Assembly: GCF_011290685.1 (NCBI RefSeq)
Contig: NZ_JAANYN010000002.1
Coordinates: 434,001 to 498,000 of the forward strand
Source: Cyclobacterium plantarum
GTDB lineage: Bacteria; Bacteroidota; Bacteroidia; Cytophagales; Cyclobacteriaceae
DNA: 64,000 nt
Direction: 5' to 3'
Of the stretch, positions 35,686-44,000 are shown piece by piece. The position numbers were made by a program, and so were the translations under genes. The notes below the pieces were generated by a model. That model made no database searches. It was given only the letters and a program-made list of their open reading frames with translations, and was not told where the DNA came from. Numbering within the stretch: the stretch's first letter is position 1; every line of letters starts with the position of its first letter.

Positions 35686-37413
35686 ATGACAGATGCATCC
35701 ATAATAAACAAAGCGCAATCCTGGCTCAACAGCAACATCGATACCCAAACCAAAGCGGAAATAAATGCCTTGTTAAATGCTGAAGATCCTGCAGAATTGA
35801 TTGATTCTTTTTACAGGGATCTGGAATTCGGTACCGGTGGCTTAAGGGGTATAATGGGGGTAGGATCAAACCGTATCAACGTATACACCATAGGCATGGC
35901 GACGCAGGGACTGGCCAATTACCTGAAGGCAAGTTTTCCCAACCAGGAAATCAGCGTAGCGGTGACCAATGATAGCCGGCTCAACAACACTCTTTTTGCA
36001 GACACTACGGCAAACGTGATGACGGCCAACGGGATAAAGGTCAAGTATTTTAAAGAAATGCGGCCAACCCCCATGCTTTCATTCGCCATCAGGCATTTCG
36101 GTTGTGAAAGTGGTGTAATGGTAACCGCCTCACATAATCCGAAAGAATACAATGGATATAAGGTTTACTGGAATGATGGTGGACAGGTGGTGGCCCCTCA
36201 TGATAAAAACATCATTACTGAAGTCTTGAAAATAAAATCGATTGATGATGTCAATTGGAACAAAAATGACGCATTGAAAGAATTCATTGAGGAGGACTTT
36301 GATTTGATATACCTTAATGAAGTAAAAAAACTGAGTCTTTCTCCTCAGTTCAATATTCTGGCAAAGGACATGCCCATTGTCTTCTCCCCTATCCATGGGG
36401 CTTCAGGAAAAATGGTTCCGGCAGCACTTAAGGTATTTGGATTCGAAAATATCCATATAGTGGAAGAGCAAAAGGAACCTGATGGCAATTTCCCTACCGT
36501 TAAATATCCCAACCCCGAGGAAGCTGAGGCACTGGACCTCTCCATCAAATTGGGGAAAAAAGTTAAAGCCGAGCTGGTTTTGGCTTGTGATCCGGATGGT
36601 GACCGAACAGCTGCCGTGGTACCCAATGAAAACGGGGATTTTGAATTGTTAAACGGTAACCAAACCGGAGCCCTGATTATTTATTACCTATTGAATCTTT
36701 ATCGGGAACAAGGTCGATTGACAGGAAATCAATTCACAGTGAGCACAATTGTGACCACTGATTTGCTGGGAGTTATCAGTAGAGATTTTAAAGTGGAATA
36801 TTTTAATGTACTTACCGGCTTTAAAAATATCGCCAAGGTGATTCTCGCCAATGAAGGAGAAAAGGAATTTATAGCCGGTGGAGAAGAAAGTTATGGATTC
36901 CTGGTTGGAGATTTTGCCAGGGATAAAGATGGCGTCTCTGCCTGCGCCATAGTAGCTGAAATAGCTGCCTATTACAGGCAAAAAGGCATGGGCCTGATTG
37001 ATGTACTGGCCGAGATTTATCAGAAGTATGGATTTTACAAAGAATCCCTGATTTCTATTACCAAAAAGGGAAAAGATGGTGCAGAACAGATTCAGGAATT
37101 GATGAAAGGTTTTAGAACCAATAAACCCTCCTCCATAAATGGAATAAAAGTGGAAAAAGTCATCGATGTACAGGAAAGCAGGATATATGATATGAAAGGT
37201 AACAAGGAATATCATTTAGACCTGGAAAAATCAAATGTGATACAATTTTACCTGGAGGATGGCAGTAAGATTTCTGCCAGACCATCGGGAACAGAGCCCA
37301 AAATTAAATACTATATTTCTGTTAACGAGCCCTTACCCAACAGGGCAGCCTACCGTAAGGTTGAAGCTTCCCTGGAAAGGAAAATAAATGCACTTAAGGA
37401 TTTCTTTGGCTAA
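35686..37413 (+). CDS. Phospho-sugar mutase (phosphoglucomutase/phosphomannomutase)
   Basis: 575 residues from MTDASIINKAQSW; an upstream in-frame start would add 13 residues with no conservation. The phosphoserine loop is VMVTASHNPKEYNGYKVYW, the Mg2+ site is LACDPDGDRTA, the sugar-binding loop is IAGGEESYGFLVGD, and the C-terminal phosphate-binding loop is ARPSGTEPKIKYYI. The enzyme interconverts hexose 1- and 6-phosphates. A bidirectional terminator follows. Whether glucose or mannose is preferred cannot be told. Confidence 0.94.
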   Translation: MTDASIINKAQSWLNSNIDTQTKAEINALLNAEDPAELIDSFYRDLEFGTGGLRGIMGVGSNRINVYTIGMATQGLANYLKASFPNQEISVAVTNDSRLNNTLFADTTANVMTANGIKVKYFKEMRPTPMLSFAIRHFGCESGVMVTASHNPKEYNGYKVYWNDGGQVVAPHDKNIITEVLKIKSIDDVNWNKNDALKEFIEEDFDLIYLNEVKKLSLSPQFNILAKDMPIVFSPIHGASGKMVPAALKVFGFENIHIVEEQKEPDGNFPTVKYPNPEEAEALDLSIKLGKKVKAELVLACDPDGDRTAAVVPNENGDFELLNGNQTGALIIYYLLNLYREQGRLTGNQFTVSTIVTTDLLGVISRDFKVEYFNVLTGFKNIAKVILANEGEKEFIAGGEESYGFLVGDFARDKDGVSACAIVAEIAAYYRQKGMGLIDVLAEIYQKYGFYKESLISITKKGKDGAEQIQELMKGFRTNKPSSINGIKVEKVIDVQESRIYDMKGNKEYHLDLEKSNVIQFYLEDGSKISARPSGTEPKIKYYISVNEPLPNRAAYRKVEASLERKINALKDFFG

Positions 37414-37431
37414 TCCCGCAGGAAAAACATT

Positions 37432-37466
37432 AAAAAGGCCGTCCGGTTATTCCGGCCGGCCTTTTT
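37432..37466. terminator. Bidirectional terminator between the mutase and the stress protein
   Basis: A long stem AAAAAGGCC plus CCGG against CCGG plus GGCCTTTTT with one T-C mismatch and a 5-base loop. It overlaps the stop codon of the minus-strand universal stress protein gene, so it serves both convergent genes. Confidence 0.88.
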
Positions 37467-38307
37467 ATTTATCTTTAGTTGTTACATTTAGGCTGATTAC
37501 AGGTTTATCCAGGTAAGTCACCAAATTTTCTGTTACTGATGGAGAAAAAAGCTGTTGCAAATCGGTCTTTCCATGTGTGATTAAAGCCACAGCATCTGCA
37601 TTTTCTGCTTTAGCATATTGTATGATTCCTCTTTCGACATTATAAGCACCATAAATATGGATACCATGGGTGTAGAAAGCGAATTTTTCCAAAAATTGAG
37701 CGCCCATTTCTCTGATTTTCTGATCCTCCATAAAATTTGCGGGAGTATTCACATAAAGCAACTCAATCTCTCCCCCCAGTAAGCGAATGGTATCTCCCAA
37801 TACCTGGAAGGCCTTGGCGGAACTTTCCTTGAAATCAGTAGCCAATACCACCTTCTTAAAGCTGAAGGCCTCTTCGCCGGGTTTGACAATAAAAACAGGC
37901 ACTTCTGATTTTCTCAGTACCGTATAGGTATTAGAACCAAGCACATGGGATTTAAAGCCGTATTTTCCATGGGAACCCATGACGACCATATCTATTTTTT
38001 CAAGGGATAGAAATTGGATGACTCTTTCCTTCCCATCGCTAAAATGCAACAGCTCGCTGACAGTTAGTCCTAAGGCACTGATCTTGGATTTTCTGGTGCT
38101 CAATTCAATTTTTGCCTTTTTGATCACCTCCAAAGTGTCCGGATAGAGCTTCTCTTGCTCCCTGGTTAATTTGGCCCAATTGACAGGGGTCAGAATCACA
38201 TGCATGATCAATATTTCAGCATCCACCTTTTGCGCCAGATGGACGGCAAAATCCAAGGCAGCATCTGCATAAGTAGAGAAATCAGTGGGAACCAATAGCT
38301 TTTTCAT
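37465..38307 (-). CDS. Universal stress protein, two-domain
   Basis: 280 residues containing two Usp domains. The first starts MKKLLVPTDFSTYADAALDFAVHLA and ends with the ATP-binding loop VMGSHGKYGFKSHVLGSNTYTVLRKSEVPVFIV (G-2x-G-9x-G style). The second starts FKKVVLATDFKESSAKAFQVLG and ends ALITHGKTDLQQLFSPSVTENLVTYLDKPVISLN, with the glycine loop degraded. Cytoplasmic; role in stress survival is by family only. The partner-less gene is flanked by a terminator on its 3' side. Confidence 0.9.
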   Translation of the reverse strand: MKKLLVPTDFSTYADAALDFAVHLAQKVDAEILIMHVILTPVNWAKLTREQEKLYPDTLEVIKKAKIELSTRKSKISALGLTVSELLHFSDGKERVIQFLSLEKIDMVVMGSHGKYGFKSHVLGSNTYTVLRKSEVPVFIVKPGEEAFSFKKVVLATDFKESSAKAFQVLGDTIRLLGGEIELLYVNTPANFMEDQKIREMGAQFLEKFAFYTHGIHIYGAYNVERGIIQYAKAENADAVALITHGKTDLQQLFSPSVTENLVTYLDKPVISLNVTTKDK

Positions 38308-38468
38308 GACGGTTTGGGTTAAAATAAGTATAGATTACTAAATCAAATATACCTATCAGCTGTCAGTTCTCATCTCACATCCGTCAGGGAAAAACATGAC
38401 AAACATCATAAACTTTTATTTTTCCGGCGTTTTATTGCGTCCTAACAGCAATCGCTTCAGTCAAACAA

Positions 38469-38648
38469 TTACTTATTGTTTTGCTTTTTGGCATAAATGC
38501 CGAACAGATAAGAAGCTATGAGCAGGCCACCACAAATAGCGGGTATATACGGATGAGATACTAAATTGAAAAAATATAACATATAAACCAGGGCTGCCAA
38601 TAGCCCTATAATAGAAACCGTTATTTGCAGGGTTTTGCTGATTCTCAT
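38469..38648 (-). CDS. Small two-helix membrane protein, coupled to the DUF2141 gene
   Basis: 59 residues starting at an ATG that overlaps the DUF2141 stop by ATGA. Two hydrophobic stretches (LQITVSIIGLLAALVYMLYFF and IPAICGGLLIASYLFGIYA) with a basic, Asn-rich end. It was found by reading the minus strand; no named family was recognised. The tight coupling supports that it is translated. Confidence 0.65.
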   Translation of the reverse strand: MRISKTLQITVSIIGLLAALVYMLYFFNLVSHPYIPAICGGLLIASYLFGIYAKKQNNK

Positions 38649-39067
38649 AGGAGGGTGAAGCTTATGGCTAATCCATCCTTGGGTAATTGAATGGCAGCAC
38701 TTTGAAAGGTAGGCGGAGAAAAAGGATTCCTCACATCATTGGAAAATCCATAGGGGTCCTTGGGTATACCAAAAATATTCTTCCTCATCTTTCCGTCGCC
38801 ATCCTGGTCATGAAAAGCGGAAATTGCATATTCTCCTTTTTTTAAATCTTTAAAATGAAAAAAAGCTTTTCCATTTTCAATTTTTACCGCTTCCCTTCTG
38901 ATAGCCTTTTGTGGTTGATCTGGGAATCCCTCAGGGGAATCAAAAACCAATAACTGTATCAAGCCTTTTTGTTGGCCCGTGACATATACCGTAATGCTAA
39001 GGGGGGAGTCTGGTACTTCCGGTTTTAAAAAAGCAGCCAGGAAAATAAATACCATTAATTTTTCCAT
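38645..39067 (-). CDS. DUF2141 family exported protein
   Basis: 140 residues. The N-terminus MEKLMVFIFLAAFLKPE is a short signal peptide. The domain shows SITVYVTGQQKGLIQLLVFDSPEGFP, KGEYAISAFHDQDGDGKMRKN and FGIPKDPYGFSND, the DUF2141 hallmark with a calcium-like DQDGDGK loop. Likely periplasmic; function unknown. The 5' end overlaps menE by about 13 bases. Confidence 0.85.
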   Translation of the reverse strand: MEKLMVFIFLAAFLKPEVPDSPLSITVYVTGQQKGLIQLLVFDSPEGFPDQPQKAIRREAVKIENGKAFFHFKDLKKGEYAISAFHDQDGDGKMRKNIFGIPKDPYGFSNDVRNPFSPPTFQSAAIQLPKDGLAISFTLL

Positions 39068-40125
39068 GTTGCTAAAGTACGCAATTGATCTATTTTTCCT
39101 GAAGAAGTTATTTTAATTTCGGTCACAAAAACAATGTCTTTTGGATTTTTATACCTGGGAAGAATTGCTTTTGCCTGGTTTAGGAAGGCCTTCCCCACTT
39201 TCTTGTCATCAACTCCTTCCACCACTGCAATTAGGGACTGTCCCAATTGATGATCCGGTCTGCCCGTAAAAAAATACTTTTTACCTGGAAAAAATTCCTG
39301 CATGAGTCCACTGAGTTTTGCGGTTATTTCCTCAGGGTGTATTTTTATCCCACCCGAATTGATTACAAAATCCGCCCTGCCTTTCCAAATAAAGGAAGCT
39401 GAACTTATCATTTGTACCATATCATTGGTTGGCAGCCATTGATCTCCTGTCATGGGAGCCCTGACCTGCAGCCGCTGTTCACCATCAATTTTCAATTCCA
39501 CACCGGGCAAAGTCTGGTAAACCAAAGGACCGGGTTTTTTCACATCGGCGAGGGCAATGTGAGACACTGTTTCTGTCATTCCATAACTTTGGTATACGCT
39601 GCCTTTCAGGTTACTTAAGGCCTCCTTTAAAGGAACGGAAATGGAGGCACCGCCAATAATAAGGTTCTTTATTTTATTTAATGCTTCCTTTGTTCGGGAA
39701 TTGTTTAAACAAGCCTCCGCCTGTAGTGGCACCATGGCTACAAAATCAAAATCAACTTCCATCAAATTTTCCAATGGATTGGCGGCCGGGAGATGTACCC
39801 ATAAATGCGCTTCCCATTCCAAAGCCCGCAGCAACATCATTTTACCGGCTATTTTATCCAAATCCAGGCAACAAAGTAATTTCCAACCCTTTTTAACCTT
39901 GAAAAATTGCCTGGTTGCGTTGACACTGGATAAAAGCTGCTTTCGATATACTTCGATGATCTTTGGTTCACCGGTAGATCCGGAGGTTTGTAAGCTAAAG
40001 CGATCCTGCCCATTTAACCATCGCCGGCAAAATTGAAAGCCCTGCTCAAACTCAGGAGGCAAAGGTCCTTTATCACCTGCTTTGATTTGATCTATGCTGT
40101 ATAAAATCTGCCCAAAAACGATCAT
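39055..40125 (-). CDS. menE: O-succinylbenzoate--CoA ligase
   Basis: About 356 residues from MIVFGQILYSI; the longer frame adds an unlikely Cys/Phe-rich leader. An adenylate-forming enzyme: the P-loop-like LQTSGSTGEPKIIEV, YQSYGMTETVSHIAL, the core WKGRADFVINSGGIKIHPEEI and the final catalytic Lys in TSSGKIDQL. The protein is shorter than typical ANL enzymes, as is usual for Bacteroidota MenE. It activates o-succinylbenzoate in menaquinone synthesis. It diverges from menB, which catalyses the next step, so the two form a divergent men pair. Confidence 0.87.
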   Translation of the reverse strand: MIVFGQILYSIDQIKAGDKGPLPPEFEQGFQFCRRWLNGQDRFSLQTSGSTGEPKIIEVYRKQLLSSVNATRQFFKVKKGWKLLCCLDLDKIAGKMMLLRALEWEAHLWVHLPAANPLENLMEVDFDFVAMVPLQAEACLNNSRTKEALNKIKNLIIGGASISVPLKEALSNLKGSVYQSYGMTETVSHIALADVKKPGPLVYQTLPGVELKIDGEQRLQVRAPMTGDQWLPTNDMVQMISSASFIWKGRADFVINSGGIKIHPEEITAKLSGLMQEFFPGKKYFFTGRPDHQLGQSLIAVVEGVDDKKVGKAFLNQAKAILPRYKNPKDIVFVTEIKITSSGKIDQLRTLATWKN

Positions 40126-40239
40126 GCCTGTTTTAAAAAAACAAAATAAGCAAAAAGAGGCCAATCAGCGGATTACTTTGCCAATAATTTCTAAAAATTA
40201 ATTTCCCCTATTATCTTGCCTTCTTAAATTATCCCTTCA

Positions 40240-41076
40240 ATGATCAACTGGACAAAAGTAAAAGAATACAAGGATATTACTTATAATAAATGTGGTGGCG
40301 TAGCAAGAATCGCTTTTAACCGGCCAGAGGTTCGAAATGCTTTCCGGCCCCAGACCACTTCTGAATTATATGATGCTTTTCTGGATGCCCGTGAGGATAC
40401 TGATATTGGCGTTGTATTGTTATCTGCAGAGGGGCCATCCCCCAAAGATGGCGTTTTTTCCTTTTGTAGTGGAGGAGATCAAAAAGCCAGGGGTCATCAG
40501 GGCTATGTGGGAGAAGACGGCATGCACCGGTTAAACATACTGGAAGTTCAGCGACTGATCCGGTTTATGCCAAAGGTTGTCATTGCTGTAGTTCCGGGCT
40601 GGGCTGTTGGGGGTGGTCATAGCCTACATGTGGTGTGCGACTTAAGCCTCGCAAGTAAAGAACATGCTATTTTCAAACAAACGGATGCCGATGTTACCAG
40701 TTTTGATGGGGGCTACGGTTCAGCATATCTTGCCAAAATGGTAGGGCAGAAAAAGGCCCGGGAAATATTTTTTTTAGGTAGAAATTACTCGGCCCAGGAA
40801 GCATATGACATGGGAATGGTGAATGCGGTGATTCCTCATGAAGCTTTGGAAAATACGGCTTATGAATGGGCTCAGGAAATATTGGCCAAATCCCCTACAT
40901 CCATCAGAATGCTGAAATTTGCGTTTAACCTGACTGATGATGGAATGGTGGGACAGCAGGTATTTGCCGGAGAGGCTACCCGTCTGGCTTACATGACAGA
41001 TGAAGCCAAAGAGGGGCGGGATGCATTCCTTCAAAAACGCAAACCAAATTTCAAGCACATTAAATGGATTCCATAG
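40240..41076 (+). CDS. menB: 1,4-dihydroxy-2-naphthoyl-CoA synthase
   Basis: 278 residues. Crotonase fold with the oxyanion motif FCSGGDQKARGHQGYVGEDG and the MenB-specific DVTSFDGGYGSAYLAKMVGQKKAREIFFLGR, carrying the Asp/Ser/Tyr residues of the active site. The C-terminus FLQKRKPNFKHIKWIP is also typical. It closes the second ring of the menaquinone head group. Diverges from menE with a 114-base intergenic region. The menaquinone product would be the electron acceptor for the SQR further right. Confidence 0.95.
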   Translation: MINWTKVKEYKDITYNKCGGVARIAFNRPEVRNAFRPQTTSELYDAFLDAREDTDIGVVLLSAEGPSPKDGVFSFCSGGDQKARGHQGYVGEDGMHRLNILEVQRLIRFMPKVVIAVVPGWAVGGGHSLHVVCDLSLASKEHAIFKQTDADVTSFDGGYGSAYLAKMVGQKKAREIFFLGRNYSAQEAYDMGMVNAVIPHEALENTAYEWAQEILAKSPTSIRMLKFAFNLTDDGMVGQQVFAGEATRLAYMTDEAKEGRDAFLQKRKPNFKHIKWIP

Positions 41077-41091
41077 GTCCTATTTTTATTT

Positions 41092-44000
41092 TCACCCCAA
41101 TACTTCCTTTTCTTCGAGGTTTTTGGGAATGGTAAAATAGACACCCGTACCTTTGCCGACTACCGAATTTACCCAAATGTTACCATTTAGGTTTTCTACG
41201 TGCTTCTTGACAATTGCAAGTCCCATTCCAGTCCCCGCATATTGATCGGATTTATGCAGTCTTTGAAACAGGACAAATATTTTGTCAAAATACTGCTCTT
41301 CTATGCCTATTCCATTATCCTCTACCAGGAACTGCCAGGCATCTGGTAGTTCAACTGCTTTAATGTAGATTTTTAGTTCAATGTGCTTTCTTTTATACTT
41401 CAACGCATTTTCTATAAGGTTTTGAAAAATCTGAACCATTGGCGAACGAAAAGCCTTGATGACCGGCATGGGACCTATAGCAAAACAAGCGTTTTTTTCT
41501 TCAATTGATTTTCTTTGCAGGTGCAATACATCTTCCAGCAGTTTGCCTACATCCAGCTCCACAAGTCTTCCATCCATTCGTCCCACCCTGGAAAACTCCA
41601 ATAAATCGAGAATTATTTGTCGCATTCTTCTGGCTCCATCTACCGCAAAATGGATGTATTGATGGGCTTTTTCATCTAGCGCTTTGTCGTATTTTTTCTC
41701 CAGTTGGGAAAGGAAGCTTGTCACCATTCGCAATGGCTCCTGAAGGTCATGAGAAGCGATATAAGCAAATTGTTCCAGTTCCGCATTGGACCTGCTCAGG
41801 TCTCTGGTATATTTTTTCAAATCGGTATTCAATTGCTTGAGTGAATTTTCGTAAACCTTTCGCTGGGTGATGTCATTTAAGGCACCCACCATCCTGACAG
41901 CTTCACCGGATTTATTATCCCTAAGGATATAACCTCTTTCCAGAATTTCAGCCATACTTCCATCCAACTTTTTTAAAACATATTCCCTTTCCCATATACT
42001 GGAATCCTTTTGCTCTAATGCATTATTGAGATCAATTTTAAAGCCTTCCCTTTGCTCTGGAGCAATGATTGCTATAAACTGATCCAAATGGGTGAATTCC
42101 TCTCCTTTGTAGCCGAGAATCCTCTCAAAACCCTCGCCCCAAAGGGTGATTCCAGTGGAAATATTCCAATCATAAATCGCATCATTGGTGGCTTTATTGA
42201 CCAATTTGAACCTTTCATTAGAAGTTTTAACCGCCTCAAATGCCAGCTTCTTTTCTGTAATATCCTTAAAATAAACAGATAAACCTTCAGCAGAAGGATA
42301 GATGCTGATTTCGACCCATATATCCAGACCGCTGTAATATCGTTCAAAATTTACCACCTCCTGATTCTCCATGGCCTGGTTATATTCCGGAAAAAATTCT
42401 CTGGCAGCTTTATCCTGATAAACTTCCCATAGATTGGCACCCAAAACCTCCTCTTTAGGTCTACCCAGAATTTTTTCAGCCTTACGGTTCCAATAGGTGA
42501 TGATCCAGTCCTTGTCCACTGCAAAGAAACCATCACCTATACTTTCAAGGATACTGTTCCTTTCCTGCAATAGTTTTCTTTGTTTCTCCTCAGCCAACTT
42601 TCTCAAATGAATATCCTGTACGCTTCCGAAAATTTTCTGGCATTTTCCACGAAACCATTCGGATTGACCGATACTTCTGATCCATTTTTTATTTCCCCTG
42701 GCAGTCTCTATCATCAGCTCCAGGTCGTATTCCTCACCTGTTTGAATCAATTTATCAATGGCTTCCCTGATTTTTCTGTTGTTGTCACCTTTGAAGAAGG
42801 TCAGGTTTTTGTCCAAAGTTGGAGAATAGGCCTCATTGACTTCATATATCTCCCTGGTTGAAGAGGACCAATACATGGGTTTGCCTGTACCTTCCAAAAT
42901 CTCCATTTCCCAACTACCAATTCGGGCCAGCTTGCTGGCTCTGGCGAGCAAATCTTCGAGCTTTTTCTTCTCGGAAATATCAATGATCAGGGAGTCCCAA
43001 ACGATACTGTTGTCCGGCTGTTTTTGTGGCGTCCCGAAACCCTCATGCCAAAGAATTTTTCCGTCTGGCCTTTTCGACCTGTACTGACAGTGCCACCTTT
43101 CCATTTGCTTAGCAGACTTCATGATACTGGACCTTACTGCCTCAAAATCACCTCCGGCTTTTGTTTGATCCCAGATAAGATGAATATTTTCCATACATTC
43201 CCCGGGGGAATAGCCATACAGGTCAAAGGCTCCTTTGGTGAGCTGGGTGATTTTATCGGTCCCATCCGGATACAGGTGATATTTAAAAATAACCCCGGGA
43301 ATATTGTCGGCCGTGACCTGTAGCCTCATCTCTGCTACCTTTTTGTCATGTATATCCTGAAAACTTCCATAAATTCTCGCACACTTGCCATCCCTGAACT
43401 CGGCATTTCCAATCACCCTTACCCATTTCTCATTCCCCTTTGCCGTGACCAGGGGCATTTCAAAATCAAAGGATTTCCCTTCCTGAATGGCTTTGCTGAT
43501 GCTGGATTTCACATCTTCCCTTACATCTTCTCTATAAAAATTGATTCCAGTTTCCAAATCAGGTAAAAAATCTGCTGGTACCTCATGAATCTCCTTTGTC
43601 ATAGCAGACCAATAAATTGATTCGTTTATCAGATCTATCTCCCAACCCCCAATTTTGGCCAGTTTGGTAGCATTGTCCAACAACAATTCCAGTTCCTTTT
43701 GTTCGGTGATATCCTTGGCCACACTGTAGGTAATTTTCTCCTCCTGGAAAATATTGGTGGACCAGGAAAGCCACAAGGTTTTGCCTGATTTGGTTAGGAA
43801 CCGGTTTTCAAATTTAAGCTGTCCGACTCCCCCGTTCAGTGCTATAAATTCATTATTGGTTTTCTCCCTGTCTTCAGGGTGGGTAAAATCAATGATGCGT
43901 GTTTTGAGAATTTCTTCCTCAGAATAACCCAGAAGAGAACACATTGCCGGGTTAACCTTCTTAAAAAATCCGTCAAATCCAGCCACACAAACAATCTCGG

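Noticed and set aside
36688-37215. 175-codon minus-strand frame
   Set aside because: Shadow of the phospho-sugar mutase; no motif of its own.
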